19,940 bases of DNA, from the NCBI GenBank assembly GCA_041661365.1, contig JBAZUN010000061.1, positions 1-19,940 on the forward strand. Direction: 5' to 3'. This DNA is from CAITNQ01 sp041661365. Its GTDB lineage: Bacteria > Latescibacterota > UBA2968 > UBA8231. The notes under the pieces are model-generated. The model was not told the DNA's origin. It made no database searches and saw nothing but the letters and a program-made list of their open reading frames with translations. Below, piece by piece: positions 13,602 to 19,940 of the stretch. The first letter of the stretch is position 1. Each line of letters opens with the position of its first letter. Position numbers and translations under genes: made by a program.

Positions 13602-15701
13602 TCAAGTCCGAATCCGGTACACCGCGTGGGGGCCGCTCAGGGTGGCGCTGAAACGGATCCGGCCGTCGCGGTATTCAGCGTTGACCGCTTCCCCACCGGG
13701 GACGGCCCTTACCTCGGTCGGCGGTCGCTCCAGCGCCAGGGAGATGCCGATTCCCTGCAGGGAGGGGAAGCTCTGGGTCTGCGGCGTCCCGGTCTCGCGC
13801 TTGTCACACCCGTAGTTCACCAGGTGCACCAGGTGCTGACCGGGGCCCCGGCCGTGGAAGACCTCCACACCGACCGGCGTCCCGGTGACCACCAGGTGCC
13901 GCTCGCTCTCGGGGTGCACCAGTCCCAGGAGCCAGAGGATCAACCGTCTGAGCATCGGCGTCCCCTCGGTGAACAACGCCGCGCCCAGATCCACGGCACA
14001 GCAGACCGCCCTCCCTTTGCCCCAGTCGGCGAGGGTCACGCCGGGGCCGTCTGCCTGCTCGGCGGCCGGCGGCACCCCGGCGATCTGGTCCTCATACGGG
14101 GGCACGAACTCCGCCAGGACGCGGGCCCGGGTTGTCTCAAGTCTCACCGATGGCCCCACCACTTGGACGTCCATAGTCGGGACCCCGGCCATTCCCGCGG
14201 CCCCGGTGATGCGGAGGTAGGCCGTGGCATACGGGGTCATCCCGTGGTAGCTGACGCCTAGAACCTGGGCCAAGGAACTGTCGGCCAGCGGCCGGTTCTC
14301 CGCGTCGCGCAGCCCCGTGCCGGCGAGAGCCACCAGCCCTCCGCCGGCGGCGACGAAAGCCCTGATCGCCTCGCCCTCGCGGTCGGAGAGGATGCGCTGG
14401 TCGGGCAGGATCAAGGCTCGGTACCGCGGCAGCAGCTCGGGCAGGCGCTCGCTGTTGAGGATGGCGACCTGCACATGTCCCTCGACGAGGGCCTTGTGCA
14501 CCCCGCAGACCGAGTGGTACGCGGGCGACGGGGTCCATGCCGGCGCTGGCCGACACGGGGCCTTGGACCAGATCGAGTCTGCCGAGTGCAATACGGCTAC
14601 CTCGGGCACCAACTCACACCCGCGCGTCAGCTCCTCCAACTCGGTGGTGCGGCGATTCACCCGGTCGAACACCTGGTAGACCGCCGGGTCCAGATGACCG
14701 GAGGGATGCCCGACATCGGCCAGGTAGGTGCCACCGCCGGCCGCGACCGTGGTGGCGCACTCCTGCAGGAGCGCCTCGGGCTCCCGTAGCGAATACTCCT
14801 GCCACGAGTTACCGCGCGTGTTCATCACGCTCCAGGTGACGTCCTTCAGGGTCGACAGGTAACGGGACTCGAAGGAAAAATTCCAGGCGAAGCTCCCTGC
14901 CTTGGGCACCGGCGTGTCCCAGGTGAGCTGGCGGATGAACGGCGGCGGATTGCACGGGAAGCGCGTCATGTACGCCCAGTTGATCAGCAGCAGCACCTCG
15001 GGCTTGCGGGCCTGCAGGGAGGCGAAGGTCTGCTCGATGACCGCCGAGAAGGTGGCGTTGGCCCAGCGGCGGTAGGCGAAGGCCGAGGCGTCCTCGTCCC
15101 CGCGGGGCAGCTCGAGGCCGGTGTCACGCCTGAACCCGGCGGCGCAACCAGGGCAGTAGCAGACCCCTTCGAGGGTCTGGTGCATGAAGATGTCGACGAA
15201 GAACCCGTCCACGTCGCAGTGGTCGAGGATCTCCAGCATCTGCGGGATCCCGGATTCCTCGCCGTAAGGCGACCGCTGGCACATGGTGGCCACCTCGCCC
15301 AGCGAGGCTGGCTCGGGGATCGCGCCGGTTGGATCCCGGTTTACGATCCAGTCGGGGTGAACGCGGTGCAGGCGCCGCTCCTGTCCCAGGTTGAAGTAGA
15401 CCAGCCGCCGCACGCCGCGCCGTTCCAGGGCACGGGCCAGATCCCCGGTGAAGTCGCAGGCCAGGCCCGGGTGGACCGTGCCGATCCGCGTCGGGTAGTA
15501 GGAATACCCGGCCCAGCACTTGGCGAAGAAGGTGGCGGTCTGGAATCCGGCATCGGCGATGGTCGCCGCGGTGCGCTCGGCATCGAAGCCGCGATAGACC
15601 TGGCGGAAGCCGCCGAAGTGCGAATCGATGTGACAGTGCCGGGTCAGGCCATCGGCCCAATGGCTGCCGGGAGCCGTCGGGGCATGCGGGTCGCGGGTCA
15701 T
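13602..15701 (-). CDS. GHL6/GH42-like glycoside hydrolase with beta-galactosidase trimerisation-type domain
   Basis: A 699-residue, three-part protein. Residues about 20-350 form a TIM barrel of the hypothetical-glycosidase type (GHL6-like): HIDSHFGGFRQVYRGFD (24-40), the acidic strand VDGFFVDIFMHQ (164-175, with D170) and a cysteine motif CYCPGC (181-186) like those binding zinc in GH42-related enzymes; E278 in SFESRY is a further candidate acid. Residues about 365-600 resemble the class-I-amidotransferase-like trimerisation domain of GH42 and GH151 proteins (RALILPDQRILSDREGEAIR, FVAAGGGLVAL). A beta-sandwich tail ends the protein. GH151 alpha-L-fucosidases share this layout, so fucosidase or galactosidase activity is possible but unproven. 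No signal peptide. The ATG at 15701 has GAGG five bases upstream, and a perfect TTGACA promoter lies about 120-150 bases further up. Confidence 0.8.
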   Translation of the reverse strand: MTRDPHAPTAPGSHWADGLTRHCHIDSHFGGFRQVYRGFDAERTAATIADAGFQTATFFAKCWAGYSYYPTRIGTVHPGLACDFTGDLARALERRGVRRLVYFNLGQERRLHRVHPDWIVNRDPTGAIPEPASLGEVATMCQRSPYGEESGIPQMLEILDHCDVDGFFVDIFMHQTLEGVCYCPGCAAGFRRDTGLELPRGDEDASAFAYRRWANATFSAVIEQTFASLQARKPEVLLLINWAYMTRFPCNPPPFIRQLTWDTPVPKAGSFAWNFSFESRYLSTLKDVTWSVMNTRGNSWQEYSLREPEALLQECATTVAAGGGTYLADVGHPSGHLDPAVYQVFDRVNRRTTELEELTRGCELVPEVAVLHSADSIWSKAPCRPAPAWTPSPAYHSVCGVHKALVEGHVQVAILNSERLPELLPRYRALILPDQRILSDREGEAIRAFVAAGGGLVALAGTGLRDAENRPLADSSLAQVLGVSYHGMTPYATAYLRITGAAGMAGVPTMDVQVVGPSVRLETTRARVLAEFVPPYEDQIAGVPPAAEQADGPGVTLADWGKGRAVCCAVDLGAALFTEGTPMLRRLILWLLGLVHPESERHLVVTGTPVGVEVFHGRGPGQHLVHLVNYGCDKRETGTPQTQSFPSLQGIGISLALERPPTEVRAVPGGEAVNAEYRDGRIRFSATLSGPHAVYRIRT

Positions 15702-15823
15702 CGCTGCCTCACGGGTTAAGGGGGTGTATCAGTCGCTGCTCCTGGGTGTCCCCCTGGTCGGCACACCACGGGCTTCACGGCGCGGTATCACGCCAACAGG
15801 CAGGTGCCGCAATAAGGGGAGGT

Positions 15824-15853
15824 ATAAAAGCCCTGTTCCAGGCTGGCTGTCAA
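15824..15853 (-). promoter_or_regulatory. Putative sigma70-type promoter of the GHL6-like gene
   Basis: Read on the minus strand, a perfect TTGACA (15853-15848), an 18-base spacer and TTTTAT (15829-15824; TTTATA one base further) form a plausible promoter about 122 bases upstream of the ATG at 15701. The AT-rich box stands out in GC-rich sequence. Confidence 0.55.
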
Positions 15854-16026
15854 GTTGGCCGTCGTCCTTGGGGTGACCCAGTGGCATCGGCTGTTGGGTG
15901 ACGCTTGACCTCCTGGCTCACGGGATGTTGCTTACGCTCGGGGAAGCAGCGGGACACGGCGGCCCGCCAGAGCACGCGGGGGCTGCACCGGAAGCGAAGG
16001 CCCGTTGAGGCCGCGACCAGGCCGAC

Positions 16027-16081
16027 GTGGCGCAGCGCTGCAGCAAGGTGGCGTCTCCGGGCCGCGCCCCAGAGGCGCCAC
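16027..16081 (+). promoter_or_regulatory. Structured leader with competing hairpins before the enolase operon
   Basis: GTGGCGTCTC (16048-16057) pairs with GAGGCGCCAC (16072-16081) over ten positions with one G-U, then a C-A mismatch and GGG/CCC around a six-base loop. A second upstream copy, GTGGCGC (16027-16033), pairs perfectly with GCGCCAC (16075-16081), so the two structures exclude each other. The palindrome GCAGCGCTGC (16032-16041) overlaps the first strand. The structure ends six bases before the AGGAGG ribosome site at 16088, fitting control of translation or attenuation. Confidence 0.45.
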
Positions 16082-16097
16082 GGCACCAGGAGGAGCC

Positions 16098-17126
16098 ATG
16101 CAGATCACCGACATCAAAGTCCATCAACCGGTCGGTTTGCTGCGCCTGCTAACCGACACCGAGCTCGAGGGGTGGTGTCTCGGGGTGTCGGCGGAGGTGG
16201 CCGGGCACATCCAGTCCAGTTGCCGCGAGGTGCTCGTCGGCCGCGATCCCCTCGACCGTGAGCGCCACTGGCAGGAGCTGGTGCACCTCGACCGATTTCG
16301 CTACCTGCCCCACACGGTGCGCGGGTTTGTCGATGTGGCGTTGTGGGACCTGGCCGGCAAGGCCGTCGATCTGCCGGTCTGGCGACTGCTGGGCGGTTTC
16401 CGCGACCGGATCCCGGCCTACAAGAGCGGCGGCAACCTGGAGGACGTGACCGCCTTCGTGCGGGATGCGGTGCAGGCTCGCGACGAGGGATTCAGTGGGT
16501 ACAAGGACCACTGTTACCGCGGCCCGGAGGTCATGGGCGCGGTGGCGCGGCAGGCCCGGGCCGAGGTCGGGCCGGGGTTTCGACTGATGCACGACGCGGT
16601 GCAGACCTACACCTATCCCGAGGCGCTCCGCGTGGGACGCGTGCTCGAGGAGCAGGAATACTTCTGGTTCGAGGAGCCGCTGCGCGACTACGATCTGATG
16701 GGCCTAAAGCGCCTCAGTGACGCCTTGGACGTCCCGATCGCGGCCACCGAATACCTGCCGGGCACGATCTACTCGACGGCGCAGGTCCTGGCCCAACAGG
16801 CCGTCGACATCGTGCGGGCCAGCGTGCCGTGGCGCGGCGGCATCACCGACATGGTCAAGATCGCACGCCTGGCCGAGGCCTTCGGCGTCAACTGCGAGAT
16901 CACCTCGGTCGGCGCCATGCACGGCTTCGTCCATGCCCACGTGCTGGCCGCCATCCGCAACTGCACCTTCTTCGAGACCTGGCAGCTGGGCTCCCTGGGC
17001 GGCGAGCCACTGATCCGCAACCCGCTCGAGGTGCGCGACGGCCACGTATCGGTGCCCTGCGGTCCCGGGCTGGGCGTGCAGTTGGACTGGGGTCAGGTGG
17101 AACGGCAGACCCAGAGCGTGATATAA
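16098..17126 (+). CDS. Enolase-superfamily (mandelate racemase/muconate lactonizing) protein, atypical active site, paralogue 1
   Basis: A 342-residue protein with the superfamily N-terminal cap and (beta/alpha)7-beta barrel. VDVALWDLAGKAVDLPVWRL (78-97) is the usual hinge block. The Mg2+ ligands are visible as D166 (LMHDAVQ), E192 (FWFEEPL) and E218 (AATEYLPG). At the second-strand base position usual MR-group enzymes have KxK; here K136-D137-H138. Where the His-Asp dyad is expected I see S242 (RASVPWRGGIT) and T269 (NCEITSVG); H275, H279 and H281 lie nearby. The N-terminal cap is short. The ATG at 16098 follows AGGAGGAG closely. Family members dehydrate or racemise sugar acids; the reaction here is unknown. 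First gene of an operon with its own paralogue 22 bases downstream. Confidence 0.88.
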   Translation: MQITDIKVHQPVGLLRLLTDTELEGWCLGVSAEVAGHIQSSCREVLVGRDPLDRERHWQELVHLDRFRYLPHTVRGFVDVALWDLAGKAVDLPVWRLLGGFRDRIPAYKSGGNLEDVTAFVRDAVQARDEGFSGYKDHCYRGPEVMGAVARQARAEVGPGFRLMHDAVQTYTYPEALRVGRVLEEQEYFWFEEPLRDYDLMGLKRLSDALDVPIAATEYLPGTIYSTAQVLAQQAVDIVRASVPWRGGITDMVKIARLAEAFGVNCEITSVGAMHGFVHAHVLAAIRNCTFFETWQLGSLGGEPLIRNPLEVRDGHVSVPCGPGLGVQLDWGQVERQTQSVI

Positions 17127-17148
17127 CCCCTTCCAAGGGACAAGGACT

Positions 17149-18363
17149 ATGCTGATCAAGGACGTGCGGTTCTACATCCGCAAAGGGGAGCCGGCCTGCC
17201 GGGAGGTGCGGTCATGGGGCGGGATCGACAAGGTGCCCCCGGGACTGTCCGGACTGTTCACCCACACGGCGGGGTTCATCGGCGAGCAGCCCGTCTTCGA
17301 CGAGGCGATGTTCCACGGGGAGCGGCAGGTGGTGTGCTACCGCGACGAGGCGCCGCGGCCGACCTACACCGCCACCATCCGCCTGGTCACGGACAGCGGC
17401 ATGGACGCTTATGCCTCGTTCGGCAGCGGGTACCACGCCGATGAGCTGGAGTGGGAGGCCAAGGGGTTCAAGGTCTCCCTGGCGCCGCTGTTGGTCGGGG
17501 TCGACGCCTTTGATCGGGAGTACATCTGGCAGCGACTGTGGTACGCCCAGCGGTTCTTCTACACCGGGCGACGGCCGGTGGACCTGGTCGACGACATGCT
17601 CTGGGATCTGGCCAGCCGGCACGCCCGTCTACCGGTCTATAAGCTCCTGGGCGGGTACCGCGAGCGGATCCCGGCCTATCGCAACATCCACGGGGCCACG
17701 GTCGAGGAGTTGGTGGCCGACGCCTTACAGGCCCGGGACCATGAAGGGTTCCTCGGCTGCAAGGACCATTCCTACCGCGGGGTCGAGGGGAACGCGGTCC
17801 TGGCCCGCGAGCTGCGCACGGCGCTGGGTGACGGCTTCCATCTGATGCACGATCCGGTCGAGTCCTACACCGGGAACGAGGCGGTGCAGATCGGCCGGGT
17901 GCTGGAGCGGCTGGGGTACGAGTGGATCGAGGAGCCGCTGCAGGACTACGACCTGATGGGGCTGCGCAAGCTGTGCGCCACCCTCGACCTGCCGGTCCTG
18001 GCGCTGGAGTGGATCGGCGCCATCGGCGGTCAACCGTTCAACACCTCGGCCTACCTGGCGCTGCAGGCCGCCGACATCGTGCGCCAGCGAGGGGTGGGGA
18101 TCACCGGCCAGGTCAAGCAGGCCCAACTGGCCGAGAGCTTCGGGGTCCAGGTGCACGGGGGTAACCCTCAGGTGATCCTGGCGATCCGCAACGACCCCCT
18201 GTTCGAGGCTATGGGGCTGGCGCCGCTGCCGCCGGACGCGACCCTGGACTGCCGCGGCCGGGTGGTGGTGCAGGATGGGTACATGTCGATCGCCTGGGCC
18301 CCCGAGCGCCCCCCCGAGCCGGACTGGGACGAAGCCGAGCGCGAGTCGGTCAGCGTGGTGTGA
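17149..18363 (+). CDS. Enolase-superfamily (mandelate racemase/muconate lactonizing) protein, atypical active site, paralogue 2
   Basis: A 404-residue protein clearly related to its upstream neighbour (shared KDHxYRG, EEPLxDYDLMGL and Q/E-rich strand blocks) but with a cap about 60 residues longer. Mg2+ ligands are D235 (LMHDPVE), E261 (EWIEEPL) and E287 (LALEWIG). The base motif is K205-D206-H207. The expected His-Asp dyad is again not visible: VRQRGVGITG (311-320) has no Asp and VQVHGGNP (333-340) has a His (H336) about two positions before the usual one. The ATG at 17149 has AAGGGA eight bases upstream. Probably an enzyme on a sugar-acid-like substrate, perhaps forming a heteromer or a consecutive step with paralogue 1; both are inference. 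Confidence 0.88.
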   Translation: MLIKDVRFYIRKGEPACREVRSWGGIDKVPPGLSGLFTHTAGFIGEQPVFDEAMFHGERQVVCYRDEAPRPTYTATIRLVTDSGMDAYASFGSGYHADELEWEAKGFKVSLAPLLVGVDAFDREYIWQRLWYAQRFFYTGRRPVDLVDDMLWDLASRHARLPVYKLLGGYRERIPAYRNIHGATVEELVADALQARDHEGFLGCKDHSYRGVEGNAVLARELRTALGDGFHLMHDPVESYTGNEAVQIGRVLERLGYEWIEEPLQDYDLMGLRKLCATLDLPVLALEWIGAIGGQPFNTSAYLALQAADIVRQRGVGITGQVKQAQLAESFGVQVHGGNPQVILAIRNDPLFEAMGLAPLPPDATLDCRGRVVVQDGYMSIAWAPERPPEPDWDEAERESVSVV

Positions 18364-18451
18364 GCCCGGCCGCGGCATGTGCATTCGGGATAGCGGCTTT
18401 GCCGATCACCCCCCACCCGCCGAGGGGAGCGTGACCACGAGGAGGCGCGAG

Positions 18452-19582
18452 ATGGAACAGGGTCAGGTGCGGGTGGCGGTGGTAGGACTGGGGTTCGGGG
18501 CCGAGTTCGTACCGATCTATCTCGACCACCCAGACGTGGCCTCGGTGACGACCTGCGACGCCGATCCCGAGCGGCTGCAACGGGTGGCCGGCCGGTTCAG
18601 GGTGGCGCGATCGTGCCGGCAGGTGGAGGAGGTGATCGCCTCGACGGAGATCGACGCGGTGCATCTGGTCTCGGGGATTCCTGACCACGCCAGGCAGGCG
18701 ATCGCGGTGCTGCGCTCAGGAAAGCACTGTGCCTGCACCGTGCCGATGGCGACCAGCATCGCGGATTTGCAGCGGATCGTGGCCGCCCGGCAGGAGTCCG
18801 GCCGGAACTATATGATGATGGAAACGGCGGTATGCACCCGGCAGTTCCTCTACGCCCAGGGGCTGCACCAACACGGCGAGTTCGGCCGCCTGCAGTTCCT
18901 GCGCGGGGCGCATTACCAGGACATGGAGTGCTGGCCGCCGTATTGGGCCGGACTGCCGCCGATGTGGTACGCCACCCACGCCGTGAGTCCGTTGCTGGCC
19001 CTGGCAGGGACCAGGGCTGTCCGGGTCCACTGCTTCGGCTCGGGCGAGATGCGGGAGGAGCTGCGGCAGCAGTACGGCAACCTCTGGCCGGTGGAAACGG
19101 CGATCTACCAACTGGCCGCGCCGGGACTGTGCGCCGAGGTGACCCGGACCCTGTTCCACTGTGCCCGGCCATACATGGAGAGCTTCACCGTGTACGGCGA
19201 GAACGCCTGCTACGAGTGGCAGATGGAGAGCGAGGCGCCGATGTTGTTCAAGATGACCCCGGTGATGCCGGGGCAGACCCGGCGCACGACGGTGGAACGG
19301 CCGGAGACCCCGGATCGGGCCGACCTGCTGCCGGCGTCGGTGGGTCGGTTCACCCGGCGGTTCGTGTATGGAGAAGACGAGCGGCACCTGTCGTTCGAGC
19401 AGGGGGGCGGCCACCACGGCTCGCATCCCCACCTGGTGCACGAATTCGTCCGCAGCATCGTCGAGGGGCGACCGCCGTGGATTGACGCGGTCACCGCCGC
19501 CAACTGGACCGCCGCCGGGATCTGCGCCCACGAGTCGGCCATGGCCGGCGGCCGCGAGGTGGTCGTGCCGGAGTTCGGCTAG
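18452..19582 (+). CDS. Gfo/Idh/MocA-family oxidoreductase lacking the canonical EKP lysine
   Basis: A 376-residue NAD(P)-dependent dehydrogenase-fold protein. The N-terminal Rossmann motif is VVGLGFGAEF (10-19), with the acidic ribose-binding region CDADPERL (35-42). The region after GKH, normally CEKP with the catalytic Lys, reads CACTVPMATS (93-102): Glu-Lys become T96-V97. The later conserved His is kept (YATHAVSP, H176). The C-terminal alpha/beta domain ends with PHLVHEFVRSIVEGRPPWID and NWTAAGICAHESAMAGGR, usual for the family. The ATG at 18452 has GGAGG (18441-18445) six bases upstream. The 88-base gap after the second enolase gene holds only a tiny CGGC/GCCG hairpin. It may be a redox enzyme using another acid/base or a non-redox relative acting on the same sugar acid as the enolases. 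Confidence 0.87.
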   Translation: MEQGQVRVAVVGLGFGAEFVPIYLDHPDVASVTTCDADPERLQRVAGRFRVARSCRQVEEVIASTEIDAVHLVSGIPDHARQAIAVLRSGKHCACTVPMATSIADLQRIVAARQESGRNYMMMETAVCTRQFLYAQGLHQHGEFGRLQFLRGAHYQDMECWPPYWAGLPPMWYATHAVSPLLALAGTRAVRVHCFGSGEMREELRQQYGNLWPVETAIYQLAAPGLCAEVTRTLFHCARPYMESFTVYGENACYEWQMESEAPMLFKMTPVMPGQTRRTTVERPETPDRADLLPASVGRFTRRFVYGEDERHLSFEQGGGHHGSHPHLVHEFVRSIVEGRPPWIDAVTAANWTAAGICAHESAMAGGREVVVPEFG

Positions 19583-19621
19583 CAAACCGCTTGAAGCCCA
19601 TTCGGGCTACGGCCGGTGCTG

Positions 19622-19638
19622 GGAAGTGGCTCACTTCC
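19622..19638 (+). promoter_or_regulatory. Perfect 7-bp intercistronic hairpin
   Basis: GGAAGTG (19622-19628) and CACTTCC (19632-19638) pair around a three-base loop, 19 bases before the next ATG and just ahead of its ribosome site. A smaller AGCCC/GGGCT hairpin is at 19595-19608. There is no U-run, so it is more likely to affect mRNA stability or translation than to terminate. Confidence 0.4.
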
Positions 19639-19657
19639 TCCACGGGGAGAACGAAGC

Positions 19658-19940
19658 ATGACCGGACCACGACTGCGAGACCGCCTCTGGCTGTGGGGGA
19701 TGAAGGTGAACGCCTTGCAGCAGACCGACGAGTACCGAGGGCTGGGATTCACCCCCTCGACCATGGACACCGAGCAGGCCATCACCCGCACGGGGATCGC
19801 CAACGTGCTGCTGGCCGGGGGGCTGTCCCTGAGCCAGGCCACCGTGGACTCCATGCCGTCGGCGCGGCGCCTGATCGCCAAGGACTCCCTTCACCGCCAC
19901 GGGAAGGATGGTCAGAACCACCTGGCCCCGAGGCCTGCGC
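19658..19940 (+). CDS. Conserved protein of unknown function, N-terminal part only
   Basis: Ninety-four residues before the window end, with no stop. The start MTGPRLRDRLWLWGMKVNAL and the later blocks TGIANVLLAGGLSLSQ and MPSARRLIAKDSLHRHG look like the first strands of a TIM-barrel protein seen next to sugar-catabolic genes; I cannot name a characterised family. No signal peptide. The ATG at 19658 has GGGGAG (19644-19649) eight bases upstream. It follows the Gfo/Idh/MocA gene by 75 bases on the same strand, so it is probably the fourth gene of the operon. Confidence 0.72.
   Translation, partial: MTGPRLRDRLWLWGMKVNALQQTDEYRGLGFTPSTMDTEQAITRTGIANVLLAGGLSLSQATVDSMPSARRLIAKDSLHRHGKDGQNHLAPRPA

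Larger units (their letters stand above)
15702..16097. other. 396-base divergent intergenic region
   Basis: No convincing gene is seen; short frames here have no ribosome site or recognisable product. It contains a good minus-strand promoter (15824-15853). For the enolase operon a possible -35 TTGACC (15905-15910) has no good -10, only TTGCTT or TGCTTA near 15928-15934. GGTGAC occurs at 15872-15877 and 15897-15902 just before that -35. The last 70 bases form a structured leader (16027-16081). Confidence 0.55.

Noticed and set aside
18380..18397. Peptide MCIRDS in the open frame before the Gfo/Idh/MocA gene, the known translation of Nextera adapter
   Set aside because: The nucleotides (ATGTGCATTCGGGATAGC) differ from the transposase adapter at several positions, so this is a coincidence at the peptide level and not adapter.

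Overview
The window is a high-GC bacterial segment with clear Shine-Dalgarno sequences and several GTG or TTG starts. It holds 15 protein genes, two of them cut by the window ends. I see no rRNA, tRNA, CRISPR array, transposase or phage gene. The mix of unusual glycoside hydrolases, a BNR/sialidase-like protein, enolase-superfamily paralogues and a Gfo/Idh/MocA protein resembles heterotrophic bacteria of Planctomycetota, Lentisphaerota, Hydrogenedentota or Latescibacterota type. That placement is inference from gene content only. The first 11 bases match the 3' end of the Illumina adapter, so the left edge is probably a contig end carrying adapter.

Left part (1-3895): a truncated GH95 alpha-L-fucosidase/galactosidase on the minus strand is divergent from a two-gene plus-strand unit, a secreted cysteine-pair-repeat protein and an MFS transporter. 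Middle left (3898-7883): a minus-strand pair encodes an NPD/FabK-like flavin oxidoreductase with a four-cysteine C-terminal motif and a complete FabF-type ketosynthase. Divergent from it is a DAACS-family dicarboxylate/amino-acid symporter with a variant cation-site motif. Centre (7925-13452): a cytoplasmic five-Asp-box sialidase-like protein (minus) is divergent from a probable four-gene operon: uronate-dehydrogenase-like SDR, exported probable glycosidase with a GH2-type jelly roll, DUF1232 membrane protein, and an isoprenylcysteine-methyltransferase-like protein. Right (13602-19940): a GHL6/GH42-like glycosidase with a trimerisation-type domain (minus) is divergent from a plus-strand operon of two paralogous enolase-superfamily proteins, a Gfo/Idh/MocA protein and a truncated unknown protein.

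Together the genes look like import and largely intracellular breakdown of glycosides and sugar acids. GH95, the sialidase-like protein and the GHL6-like hydrolase all lack a visible signal peptide. MFS and DAACS carriers would bring in substrate, and the SDR, enolase and Gfo/Idh/MocA proteins would handle released sugars or sugar acids. The most unusual part is the right-hand operon. Both enolase paralogues keep the metal ligands but have K-D-H instead of KxK and seem to lack the usual His-Asp dyad. The partner Gfo/Idh/MocA protein has TVP where the catalytic EKP is expected. A leader with mutually exclusive hairpins precedes the operon. These proteins probably do a chemistry not predictable from their family names.
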